Shown piece after piece: positions 8,575-17,199 of a DNA stretch of 64,000 bases. This DNA is from Bdellovibrionales bacterium RIFOXYC1_FULL_37_79. Lineage in GTDB: Bacteria > Bdellovibrionota > Bacteriovoracia > Bacteriovoracales > Bacteriovoracaceae. The stretch spans positions 1 to 64,000 of the forward strand of contig MEQB01000009.1 of NCBI GenBank assembly GCA_001770015.1, read 5' to 3'. Below the pieces are notes generated by a model. The model was not told where the DNA came from and made no database searches. It saw only the letters and a list, made by a program, of their open reading frames with translations. Each line of letters opens with the position of its first letter. Within the stretch, counting starts at the first letter, position 1. The position numbers and the translations under genes are program-made.

Positions 8575-9354
8575 TTATTTACCACCAACCACCCTTTCAT
8601 CTGCGGCAATGTTCACCGTGCTATTCATTTGTCCCAGCGTTAGCAATTGAATCATGTAAACGGAATCTAGCGAAAGCTTTGATTTTTTCAAGAAAAGATT
8701 TAAAATTGTGTGATCCGCAGACATTTCAATGGCATGATGATGAGATCCATTTATAACCAGAAAAAGCCCACACTCCTTATCCATTAAATTATGAATTCTC
8801 TCTACCATAAATCCATTTCGACATTTAAGCTCATCTTTGTATTGTAAATTTTCACATAATTTATATTCATCTACTGGATAAACTTTCCATCCTCGGGACA
8901 ACGCCCTTTTTGCCAGCATTGAATAAGTTAAGACGTAGTATTCCTTGTGGCGACTTTCACTTTTTTTATCGACTTGAATTTGATCACTTTCCTTTTCTTT
9001 AAACAAAGAAGTGTTCCATCTAATCTTGCCATGTTCACTGATATATTGATTATATTTTTCTAAAATTGATCCAAATATCTTGTCAGGCTGTTCTAATATT
9101 AAGCACTTTCTAAAAATCAATTTTTTCTCTAATTCTTGATCTAACGGAACAAGCAAATCAAGGTAAAATTTTTCTTCCCAATCCTCATGATCTTCACCAA
9201 AAAAGACAATATTTCTACTGGCAATTTTTTTTGCAAGATACAAAATTGTTCCCTCATTATATTCAAGTGATCCCGGGGATGCCTTGAACTCACCTTCATT
9301 GGCCAGGCAGATATTAAGTAAAAAAAATAATATAAAAATAAAAGTAAACTTCAT
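8575..9354 (-). CDS. Secreted Tiki/ChaN-like protein
   Basis: The start at 9354 is favoured over an in-frame upstream ATG because AGGTG lies five bases before it and a signal peptide (MKFTFIFILFFLLNICLA) begins there. The 259-residue product has the layout of the ChaN/Tiki/TraB group: a first metal- or substrate-site motif NIVFFGEDHED with a downstream Glu-rich helix, a conserved Arg followed by a helix (RNGFMVERIHNLM), then a strand ending VINGSHHHA. Members include haem-binding lipoprotein ChaN and Tiki-type metalloproteases. The activity here cannot be decided from sequence. Periplasmic or exported location is likely. Confidence 0.55.
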   Translation of the reverse strand: MKFTFIFILFFLLNICLANEGEFKASPGSLEYNEGTILYLAKKIASRNIVFFGEDHEDWEEKFYLDLLVPLDQELEKKLIFRKCLILEQPDKIFGSILEKYNQYISEHGKIRWNTSLFKEKESDQIQVDKKSESRHKEYYVLTYSMLAKRALSRGWKVYPVDEYKLCENLQYKDELKCRNGFMVERIHNLMDKECGLFLVINGSHHHAIEMSADHTILNLFLKKSKLSLDSVYMIQLLTLGQMNSTVNIAADERVVGGK

Positions 9355-9438
9355 AAATACACCTGTTAAAAGCCATCTCCGACACTGGGTGATCAACATA
9401 TTATATCATAAGTTAATTAAGGCTACTGGTTATGTACA

Positions 9439-10443
9439 TCAGACCGTATCCAATAACTTCCTATACCTCTCAAGATTATTAAATGAAGGCAAAACCTTTT
9501 TTTCTTCAATCTCCTTGACAATTTGAATAGTTAAAACGTTAAAAGGGACACTAATATTATGAGTATCGGCAAGCCTTTTGACCATGCCATTAATATAATC
9601 AATTTCCGTTTCTCTACCAGCTTCAATATCTTGAAGCATTGAAATGACCATCCCTTTTATCGCTGGTGCGAGAAGATGCAAAAGGCCATGTTTTATAATA
9701 TGAGGAATTTGGTTATTACTTTTTAAAATATAAGGTGAAAAAAGTTTTGATTTAGAGATTTCTACCCCTTCGCAATCGGCAACTTGTAAGATCTCATCGA
9801 TAATTTTCAAACCTACTTCAACGGCAATATCATTCTTTAAAATTTTATCCGCCGTCGCTCCACAAATTGCAGATAATGGATTTAAAATAGAACTAAAAAG
9901 TAACTTCTTCCATTTCGCCGAAAGAATGTTAGGGACTATTTTAACCCGAGGTACTTTAGAAAAAATTTCAATCAAATCTGTGTATGTACGATCAGCGTTG
10001 TGAAAAGAGTTAAACGCCCCGATAGTGTACGCAACCGGATGAGAGATATTCACTGTGTCGGGAGGGTTATAAATTGAATTTCCGGCAGCTACTGCCCCCA
10101 GTAATCTATTGACCGGAAAATGTTCGGCAATAAAGTATTCCATAATTCCATTTTGCAGACATAATACATAACCATCCTTTTTTAAAAGAGGTAAATAGAT
10201 ACTCAATGTTCTAACCAAAATTTGGTTTTTCAAAGCAAACACAATTAAATCATAGCATCCCAAGTCCTCAGATCTGGGTCGGTTATATGATTCAATAATC
10301 AATTTTGAGGATTTATTTTTTTCAAAAACCTTGTAAGAGCCAACTGGCTTACGAGTAAAACCAGTAAGACTAATGCCACTACTAATAAGTTTATTAGAAA
10401 AATCCAAACCAATAGCACCAAGTCCGATAATTGCAATCTTCAT
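9439..10443 (-). CDS. panE: 2-dehydropantoate 2-reductase family protein
   Basis: A 334-residue protein with the ketopantoate reductase layout. The NADPH-binding motif is IAIIGLGAIG at the N-terminus, and the second half has KWKKLLFSSILNPLSAICGA, matching the KWxKL...NPL signature with its catalytic lysine. ApbA/PanE converts ketopantoate to pantoate for pantothenate and CoA synthesis. Its neighbour is not a pantothenate gene but a hydrolase/SDR fusion whose stop lies one base before this ATG, so the true substrate may be another 2-oxo acid or beta-dicarbonyl. GGGGGG at the end of the upstream gene serves as ribosome site. Family is confident; exact substrate is not. Confidence 0.75.
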   Translation of the reverse strand: MKIAIIGLGAIGLDFSNKLISSGISLTGFTRKPVGSYKVFEKNKSSKLIIESYNRPRSEDLGCYDLIVFALKNQILVRTLSIYLPLLKKDGYVLCLQNGIMEYFIAEHFPVNRLLGAVAAGNSIYNPPDTVNISHPVAYTIGAFNSFHNADRTYTDLIEIFSKVPRVKIVPNILSAKWKKLLFSSILNPLSAICGATADKILKNDIAVEVGLKIIDEILQVADCEGVEISKSKLFSPYILKSNNQIPHIIKHGLLHLLAPAIKGMVISMLQDIEAGRETEIDYINGMVKRLADTHNISVPFNVLTIQIVKEIEEKKVLPSFNNLERYRKLLDTV

Positions 10444-10444
10444 A

Positions 10445-12214
10445 TTACCCCCCGTTTAGATTAGCTAAAGTCCTCTTTAATCCTTCTGGATAAGTGTAGT
10501 AATCCTTTCCTAACAATTGATATGACTTTTGAATATCAACTCTTGTATCCCTCACTCCAAATAATCTTTTCAGGATTGAAAACTTGAACATTACTACTAA
10601 TGGTATCTTAAATCTTATTTTTGAATTGATTTTGAAGCTAGTTAAGTCCTTTATGAATGCTTGCAATGTAATAGTATCCTTGTCAACTATATTATACGAC
10701 TGATAGAAACATGTTTCGGTAGTAATACATTTTTCAATAAGCTTCACCACATTTTGAACATAGACAACATTAGCAATATTATTTCGTTTTCCCCAATGCC
10801 AAACATTTTTATACACAAGTTTTGTGATAAATGTTTGAAAATGATGATTACTACTTTCTCCATACATAAGTCCCGGCCTGATAATGGTAAAGGGCATGTT
10901 ATTTTGAGTACAATATTTTTTAACAAATATTTCCGCCTGCAACTGACTAGCAACCAAATGGTCACGGCCTAGAAAAAGTTGTGAATCTTCGCAAATGACA
11001 TCATGTTTATTTTTTCCATATACGTCCAATGTACCAAGATGAATATATTGTTTAATATGTTTTTGATGAGCAATCATTAAAATGTTCTTCGTCCCCTCTA
11101 CATTAGTCTTATACAACTTTGATTTCTTATGCCAACTATCAAGATCTGCCGCTGCGTGAATAACAACGTCTATACCGTCCATGGCATTTTCAATGGCCTC
11201 CAAATTATCAAGGGCACCTTCCACTATTTCAATTTTATTCAATATTTTATCCAACAAGAGATTAACTTTTGTAATATTTCTTACTAATAAACGTACTTTG
11301 AAATGTTTATGTACTAAATATAACACCAGATTTGATCCAAGTAAGCCAGTGGCACCTGTTACTAAAACATGTTTAGATAGAATTGATGAGTTGGAATTAT
11401 GCTCATAATGTTTTTGAAAATTAAATATTGATTTCCAAAAAAAATGTTGCTGGGGTAGAAATTCCAAATAATGATCTGAATAAAAAAATGATATCTTTTC
11501 AGGAAAAACCGGTGCATACCAGGATTTCTGTATTTTTCGATAATCCACGATGGGATCTTCTGAAGAAAAAATTGAATAAGTTGGGATTGGTAAAGTGAAT
11601 AAATTTTGCTTCAGCCATTTAAGCATTTGATGTGTAGTTAAATATAATTTGTCTGAAAAATAAAAAACCGAATTGGTTTCATTTTCAATGAATCTTAAAA
11701 CGCTGGGTATTCTGGAAAAATCCTTGGGTTCCAAATAGACCCTTCTCATATGATCAGGTCCTATATTGCTTCTTAACAAAATTTTTAGTTTGGTTACAAA
11801 AGGCCAATGCTTTTTAGGATTTATGGGCGGGTTAACTAATGTTATAGTTGAAAAAGTCTCAGGATTTCTCATCACCCACATTAAAGCGGAAAGCGACCCA
11901 AAGCAATTTGCCACCAGATGAATATTTTTTACCGAGAAATGATGATAAAAATCATTCAAACACAGTTTGTAGTTATTATACCAATCATCCATATCAACAA
12001 CATGTTGTCTAGGAAATCTAGGTATAAATAAAATCATGGTATTAGAGGGAAGATCTTCAGGGATTTTAAACCAACTAATATCACTGACTAATCCATGAAT
12101 ATAAACTAAAACAGAATTATTATTTTTATTGGCCTGTGCAGTGGAGTAAACCCAATAGGAAAACTGAGTATTGTCAGAGGAACAAACTTGAAATTGTTGA
12201 AATTTATTATCCAT
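10445..12214 (-). CDS. Alpha/beta-hydrolase fused to NAD-dependent epimerase-like SDR
   Basis: This protein (numbered here from an in-frame TTG at 12229; the ATG at 12214 is residue 6) has two domains. Residues 35-275 are an alpha/beta hydrolase: oxyanion strand VYIHGL, nucleophile elbow VANCFGS with Cys109 where serine is usual, acid SSEDP (Asp225) and base SDH (His253). Residues 286-590 are an extended SDR: VTGATGLLG cofactor loop, DVVIHAAA, and VEGTKNIL. The SDR catalytic YxxxK is replaced by LVASQ (425-429), lacking both Tyr and Lys. The gene is coupled to the PanE-like gene. Together they suggest a small lipid or secondary-metabolite step, but no product can be assigned. No ribosome site is obvious for either start. 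Confidence 0.7.
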   Translation of the reverse strand: MDNKFQQFQVCSSDNTQFSYWVYSTAQANKNNNSVLVYIHGLVSDISWFKIPEDLPSNTMILFIPRFPRQHVVDMDDWYNNYKLCLNDFYHHFSVKNIHLVANCFGSLSALMWVMRNPETFSTITLVNPPINPKKHWPFVTKLKILLRSNIGPDHMRRVYLEPKDFSRIPSVLRFIENETNSVFYFSDKLYLTTHQMLKWLKQNLFTLPIPTYSIFSSEDPIVDYRKIQKSWYAPVFPEKISFFYSDHYLEFLPQQHFFWKSIFNFQKHYEHNSNSSILSKHVLVTGATGLLGSNLVLYLVHKHFKVRLLVRNITKVNLLLDKILNKIEIVEGALDNLEAIENAMDGIDVVIHAAADLDSWHKKSKLYKTNVEGTKNILMIAHQKHIKQYIHLGTLDVYGKNKHDVICEDSQLFLGRDHLVASQLQAEIFVKKYCTQNNMPFTIIRPGLMYGESSNHHFQTFITKLVYKNVWHWGKRNNIANVVYVQNVVKLIEKCITTETCFYQSYNIVDKDTITLQAFIKDLTSFKINSKIRFKIPLVVMFKFSILKRLFGVRDTRVDIQKSYQLLGKDYYTYPEGLKRTLANLNGG

Positions 12215-12320
12215 TTTATTTACAATCAATTTTCTAAATAAGTTATTATTGATTAAATATCTAAGAATTCAAAATAGCTTATTATTTTTCGATAATCAAT
12301 GAGTTATGCAAAGAACTATA

Positions 12321-12959
12321 TCACCCTAGTGAATAAATGATCAGAATACTCGGTTTTAAAAAAGCATAAAACAGTATAAGAAACACCGTAAGTCTTAAAA
12401 CCACAAAAAAAATAATCCGACCAACATGAACAAAAAACCTCTTCATCATGGATTCGATATTTTTAATTATTTTTATTTTAAACCAATGATTAAGCAAAAT
12501 GGTTATCACCAAAAAAACCAGATAAATATAAATTTTGGCCTTGTGACTCGTGACTTCCACCAAACCTTGTATGGCCTTTTCATCCTTGAGTAGTCGGATG
12601 ATAAACGTGAGCAGTTTGGGATTATTTGCCATCAATTCAAAAAGAGGATGGGCCTTTTGATTGGATAGAATAATGTTTGTAAGTTCTGATTCAGACATTT
12701 TTCTGATTGGTTCAAGCATTTTATTCAGTTGCTTGAGGTTGTCCGCCTTACTAAAAAGCTCCATCACATTCATTGATTGAGCGTGCTTTAGTTCCTTATC
12801 AGAAACTTCTGACAAGGTCCCTTTTTGCATTTCTTCTTGAATATGAACCACGGAGTCCGCTGAATCAATCCTATCTTCCTGGGCCTGGATATTAAAAAAA
12901 AACAGGAACCATATCCAGGTTCCTGTTAATAAATATTTAAAAATAAAACCTAACTTCAT
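12321..12959 (-). CDS. Membrane protein encoded after secF
   Basis: A 212-residue protein with an N-terminal signal-like hydrophobic stretch (FIFKYLLTGTWIWFLFFF, residues 5-22), a hydrophilic helical domain (about 28-138), then two membrane segments (about 141-160 and 180-207). It starts only seven bases after the secF stop, so it could be the last gene of the queA-secF operon. However, codons 12-22 are themselves an intrinsic terminator hairpin followed by T residues, so read-through into it should be partial. No ribosome site is strong. No family is recognised; a link with the Sec machinery is only suggested by position. Confidence 0.7.
   Translation of the reverse strand: MKLGFIFKYLLTGTWIWFLFFFNIQAQEDRIDSADSVVHIQEEMQKGTLSEVSDKELKHAQSMNVMELFSKADNLKQLNKMLEPIRKMSESELTNIILSNQKAHPLFELMANNPKLLTFIIRLLKDEKAIQGLVEVTSHKAKIYIYLVFLVITILLNHWFKIKIIKNIESMMKRFFVHVGRIIFFVVLRLTVFLILFYAFLKPSILIIYSLG
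12894..12927 (-). terminator. Intrinsic terminator inside signal-peptide codons
   Basis: On the minus strand AACAGGAACC, a 7-base loop and GGTTCCTGTT form a perfect 10-bp stem that runs directly into nine consecutive T. This is a textbook intrinsic terminator 40 bases after the secF stop. It lies entirely within codons 12-22 of the 12321-12959 gene. Confidence 0.85.
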
Positions 12960-12966
12960 TCAATAC

Positions 12967-13869
12967 TTACTTGCTTTTTACAAATTTTTCAAAGAACAAG
13001 GTGATCGGAGCTGCCACGAATATGGATGAATAAGTCCCGACAATTATTCCCACCGTCATGGCCAAAAAGAAATCTTTGATGGCAAGTCCACCCATCACCA
13101 GCATGATGATTGTAACAAAAAGGGTTGTAGCAGAAGTTAAGATGGTTCGAGAGAGCGTTTCATTAATGGCATTATTGATATGATTTTTTAAATCAATTCC
13201 TGCAAATTTCGATTCATGCTCCCTCACCCGGTCATAAACAATAACCGTATCATTCACAGAGTAACCAATGACCGCCAAGATGGCTGCCACCGTTTGCAAA
13301 GTAAATTCCGTACCGGTAAGCGCATAGACCCCCAGAACAATGGACACGTCATGAAAAAGAGCTACGATAGCACCAGGAGAGTACTTCACATGAAACCTAA
13401 GTCCGATATAGAACATAATCGAAAGGAGTGCCCAAAACATGGCAAGAAAACCTGAAAACCTCAATTGGGCACCGGCCTTAGGACCGACAATATCCACCTT
13501 TTCAATAATAACCCCGATACTGGCGTATTTATCGTTAAGCGTCTGCTCCACCCGACTGGTCATCTGATTGAGTTCGGATGCTTCAGCCTGTACTTTAAGC
13601 AAGAATTCGTGATTTTCCACTTCCCCAATCGTTTGCACCAAAATTCCTTTAAAGCCCGCCTGTCCCATAGTTTTTCGCAGATCATTCAAATCAAGTTTTT
13701 GATTAAATTTAGCCTGGATTTCTGCACCACCTCGAAAATCAACTCCATACTGCATTTGCTTAAACACCAATATAATCGAACCAATCACCAGAATGGATGA
13801 CAATATCGTACAAACTTTAAATTTACTGACAAAATTTATTTTAGATCCACTTTTAATTACTTCCAACAT
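12967..13869 (-). CDS. secF: Protein translocase subunit SecF
   Basis: A 300-residue SecF, the partner of SecD in the inner-membrane complex that uses the proton gradient to aid protein export through SecYEG. Six membrane segments frame a periplasmic domain, and the family landmarks are visible: GVDFRGGAEIQ near the N-terminus, VGPKAGAQL before the second segment, and GYSVNDTVIVYDRVRE in the channel region. Length is normal. The ATG at 13869 has GGAG seven bases upstream; a second ATG two codons earlier is too close to that site. It follows secD by 16 bases. Confidence 0.95.
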   Translation of the reverse strand: MLEVIKSGSKINFVSKFKVCTILSSILVIGSIILVFKQMQYGVDFRGGAEIQAKFNQKLDLNDLRKTMGQAGFKGILVQTIGEVENHEFLLKVQAEASELNQMTSRVEQTLNDKYASIGVIIEKVDIVGPKAGAQLRFSGFLAMFWALLSIMFYIGLRFHVKYSPGAIVALFHDVSIVLGVYALTGTEFTLQTVAAILAVIGYSVNDTVIVYDRVREHESKFAGIDLKNHINNAINETLSRTILTSATTLFVTIIMLVMGGLAIKDFFLAMTVGIIVGTYSSIFVAAPITLFFEKFVKSK

Positions 13870-13885
13870 GGTCATTCTCCAATGG

Positions 13886-15592
13886 TTAAATACTTAAGTC
13901 CTGGCCTTCAACTTTGTTCATATAAAACTCAAACAACAGCTTGCCAACAAAATAAGATGTATAAACAGTTGCTACAATACCTATCAAAAGGGTTACCGCA
14001 AATCCTCTAATGGGACCGGTCCCAAAATTTAACAGACAAAGTCCGGCAAAAGCCGTGGTTACGTTGGCATCAATAATGGTCCAAAAAGCATTAGAAAAAC
14101 CTTCTTCCACCGCTTTGTAATTACCAATACCTTTCCTAATCTCTTCTCTGATCCTCTCAAAAATAATAATACTTCCATCAATCGCCATACCCACAGTTAA
14201 GGCCATACCGGCAATACCCGGAAGGGTTAAGGTAGCTTCAAAGCCTACCAAACAGGCCATGATAAATAAAATATTTAAAGTAATACAAACCACGGCAATC
14301 AGGCCTGAGATCCGGTAATAAATCAAAGCAAAAATAAAAACAATCAAAGAACCTATAATGGTTGCCATGGTAGCGCTTTTAATTGAATCCTGTCCCAAGC
14401 TTGGACCAATAATTCTTTGCTCTAAAAAATCCAACTGCACTGGCAAAGCACCGGCCCGAAGCACCAGTGCAATATCTCTAGCTTCTTTCATAATCTTATT
14501 ATAACTGCCTGCCCCTAGGGTAATTTGCGCATGACCACCCGCAATTCTGGCCTGAATGTTAGGCGCTGTATAGACGTTGCCATCCAGGATAACCGCTAGT
14601 CTTTTTCCCACATTTTCGCCGGTTACTTCTTCAAATATCTTGGCCCCGCTGGTTTTAAATTCCATTCCAACATAAGGCTGGTTTTTTTGCTGATCTATGT
14701 TGACCCTTGCATCCTGCAAATCTTCTCCGGTTAGTCTCGGACTTACATCCACCAGATAAGGGGTCAAATCTGTTTCATTATAATCAACCTTACCCACTGG
14801 TTTTTGAAAGGCCAATTGATAGTCTTTGGGAAAATCATTTTTCAAAAATTCATTTAAACTATTCAGATAATCAGAAAATCTCATCCCTTTTTTGAATTCA
14901 ATCTTGGCATCTTTGGCCTTTTTAAGCCACTCCATTATATTGCTGGCGGGAATCGTATCATTAACCATTTTAAATTCAAGTTTGGCGGTTTTTCCAATCA
15001 ACTCTTTGGCCCTATCAATATCTTTTACGCCAGGGAGTTGAACAATAATCCGATCTTTTCCTTGAGATATAATTTCCGGTTCGGTTACCCCAAATTCGTC
15101 AATCCGGTTTCTAATAACTTCAATCGATTTGGTCACCGAATTTTCATTGATATGCTTACGCCATGAATCCATCAGGCCATATGTAAGGACATTGCCATCT
15201 TCCGAAGTAAGTCTGATGACGCCTTTAAAATAGTCTTTAATTATTTTTTCCGCTTCTGCAACCTGTCCACCGTTGGTAATTTCAATTTTATGTTTGGGAT
15301 CTTCCGGATCAGAGAGATCAATCTCTCCCATAGTGGAATTGATATTATCTTCTTTTAATTTGGTTTCAATTTTTCGGGTCCAACTCTTAATTTCATCCCG
15401 GTAAACGTTGTTAAAATCAATACCGAGGATCATGTAGAGTCCCCCTTGCAGATCAAGGCCCAAACTAATTTTGGACTTGACGGGGAATTTTACGTCTTCA
15501 GCATGTTTAAAAACGGTAGGAATGATCGCAAAAATCGAAACAATGGTCACGACCAAAAGAAATATAAAGCGATACCACCAGCCTCTGTTCAT
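13886..15592 (-). CDS. secD: Protein translocase subunit SecD
   Basis: A 568-residue SecD with the expected order: N-terminal membrane segment, LGLDLQGGLYMILG motif, a large periplasmic P1 domain including VIRNRIDEFGVTEPEI and ERIIGPSLGQDSI, then five membrane segments with GMAIDGSIIIFERIREE. It works with SecF and YajC to complete translocation across the inner membrane, using the proton motive force. AGGAG lies seven bases before the ATG. The many exported proteins in this window make an active Sec system expected. Confidence 0.96.
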   Translation of the reverse strand: MNRGWWYRFIFLLVVTIVSIFAIIPTVFKHAEDVKFPVKSKISLGLDLQGGLYMILGIDFNNVYRDEIKSWTRKIETKLKEDNINSTMGEIDLSDPEDPKHKIEITNGGQVAEAEKIIKDYFKGVIRLTSEDGNVLTYGLMDSWRKHINENSVTKSIEVIRNRIDEFGVTEPEIISQGKDRIIVQLPGVKDIDRAKELIGKTAKLEFKMVNDTIPASNIMEWLKKAKDAKIEFKKGMRFSDYLNSLNEFLKNDFPKDYQLAFQKPVGKVDYNETDLTPYLVDVSPRLTGEDLQDARVNIDQQKNQPYVGMEFKTSGAKIFEEVTGENVGKRLAVILDGNVYTAPNIQARIAGGHAQITLGAGSYNKIMKEARDIALVLRAGALPVQLDFLEQRIIGPSLGQDSIKSATMATIIGSLIVFIFALIYYRISGLIAVVCITLNILFIMACLVGFEATLTLPGIAGMALTVGMAIDGSIIIFERIREEIRKGIGNYKAVEEGFSNAFWTIIDANVTTAFAGLCLLNFGTGPIRGFAVTLLIGIVATVYTSYFVGKLLFEFYMNKVEGQDLSI

Positions 15593-15710
15593 CTATTCTC
15601 TCCTATTTGAAATTGTATTAGATACGAAAGTTTAATGTCACTAAGGTGTCAAAATCAGGTAAAATTATACCTTTTCACAACATAGAAAGTCTATTTAAAA
15701 TTTGGAAGTA

Positions 15711-16058
15711 TTATTTCTTTGTTTCTTCTTTCTTTTCAAAAAGTTTTTTAGCAGATCCACCGATTTGGTTTTTTAAAACTTTCAATTTGACACCTTCTGA
15801 TACTTCTAAGGTTACAATTTTATCTGTAAGGCCATAAATAGTACCGATAATGCCACTTTTGGTATAAATCTCATCGCCCTTAGATAAGGCATTGATCATG
15901 GAACTTTCTTCTTGCATTTTCTTTTTTTGCGGCCTGATCATCAGAAAATAAAAAATCACAAAAATAAGTATAAAGGGTAAAAAAGATATAATGGGGTTAG
16001 GTTGATTTGCGTTTTGAGTAGACGCTTGAGCAAACACATTAGATACAAACAAATTCAT
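15711..16058 (-). CDS. yajC: Sec translocase accessory subunit YajC
   Basis: A 115-residue protein with one membrane segment (ISFLPFILIFVIFYFLMIRP) followed by the family hallmark RPQKKKMQEE and a small cytoplasmic domain (GDEIYTKSGIIGTIYGL). YajC associates with SecD and SecF. The N-terminus is slightly longer than usual and itself weakly hydrophobic. AGGAG precedes the ATG by five bases. Gene order tgt-yajC-secD-secF is the classic arrangement. A 118-base gap to secD shows no clear terminator. Confidence 0.93.
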   Translation of the reverse strand: MNLFVSNVFAQASTQNANQPNPIISFLPFILIFVIFYFLMIRPQKKKMQEESSMINALSKGDEIYTKSGIIGTIYGLTDKIVTLEVSEGVKLKVLKNQIGGSAKKLFEKKEETKK

Positions 16059-16079
16059 ACAATCTCCTAGATTTTTTAA

Positions 16080-17192
16080 TTATTCCCACTCACAGGACTG
16101 ATAAGATTTATAGAAGTTATTGTAATATTCGTCAAATGAATTACTCAAAATGCTCATTCTAACCTCTCTAACCATATTCATATAAAAATAAAGATTATGG
16201 TAGGTAATCAACTGTCCTGCCAGGTATTCACCCACCGTATAAAGATGTCTGATATAGGCTCTTGAATAACGTTTGCATACCTTGCAAGCACATTTCGGAT
16301 CCGGGGGTAATTTATCCTCTATAAAGCGGGCCTTTTTAATTGACAGCTTGCCGCCATGGGTTAGAAACTGACCATTTCTAGCGTTGCGGGTGGGCAATAC
16401 ACAATCAAACATGTCAATGCCCGATTTAATGCCATTTAAAATATCCAAAGGGGTCCCTACTCCCATCAAATATCTTGGCATAGGTTCCGGCATCGTATGC
16501 ACAAATTCGGTTAAAAAATTTTGCATTTCAATATTTTTTTCACCCACCGATAGCCCCCCCAGTGCGAGGCCATCAAAACCCATGTTAATGAGTTTTTCCA
16601 TACACTCGCCACGAAGATCCAAATGGAGTCCACCTTGAATAATGCCAAATAATTTTTGGTAATCACGAATTTTCATATCTCGACAAATTTGGGCCCATTT
16701 AAGAGTGAGATCCATACTTTGTTTAAGCTTTTCTTTAGTGGCCGGTAAACTGGGACATTCATCAAAATTCATGATGATATCCGCTCCCAGGGATCTTTGA
16801 ATTTCCATGGATTCAATAGGGCCAATCTTATATTCCTTACCATCCAGGTGAGACTTAAATATAACGCCATCAGGAGTAACCTTGGAAAGTTTGGAAAGGG
16901 AATATACTTGAAAACCACCAGAATCGGTTAAAATGGGTCTTTGCCAATTCATAAAACCATGGAGCGAACCAAACGATTGTTCGACCAGTTGGGGGCCTGG
17001 ACGTAAAAGCAAGTGATAAGTGTTACCAAGAATTATTTCGGCCCCAATTTCTTCAAGATCATGTTGCCCCATGGTTTTAACTGACGCCCTGGTACCGACG
17101 GGCATAAAGATGGGAGTATGAATGGAACCATGAACGGTTTGGATGGTGGCGGCCCGGGCCTTGCCGCATTTTGCCTCAAGTGTAAAAAACAT
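16080..17192 (-). CDS. tgt: tRNA-guanine transglycosylase
   Basis: A 370-residue bacterial Tgt, which exchanges guanine 34 for preQ1 in tRNAs for Asp, Asn, His and Tyr. Visible landmarks are the nucleophile region LTDSGGFQVYSLS, GIIQGG, ALGGLSVGE, and the zinc-binding cysteines CACKVCKRYSRAYIRH. Length is normal. An in-frame TTG two codons upstream (17198) is closer to the GAGGAG site and cannot be excluded as the start. It overlaps the regulatory end of queA, consistent with an operon for queuosine synthesis. Confidence 0.95.
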   Translation of the reverse strand: MFFTLEAKCGKARAATIQTVHGSIHTPIFMPVGTRASVKTMGQHDLEEIGAEIILGNTYHLLLRPGPQLVEQSFGSLHGFMNWQRPILTDSGGFQVYSLSKLSKVTPDGVIFKSHLDGKEYKIGPIESMEIQRSLGADIIMNFDECPSLPATKEKLKQSMDLTLKWAQICRDMKIRDYQKLFGIIQGGLHLDLRGECMEKLINMGFDGLALGGLSVGEKNIEMQNFLTEFVHTMPEPMPRYLMGVGTPLDILNGIKSGIDMFDCVLPTRNARNGQFLTHGGKLSIKKARFIEDKLPPDPKCACKVCKRYSRAYIRHLYTVGEYLAGQLITYHNLYFYMNMVREVRMSILSNSFDEYYNNFYKSYQSCEWE

Positions 17193-17199
17193 GTTCAAA

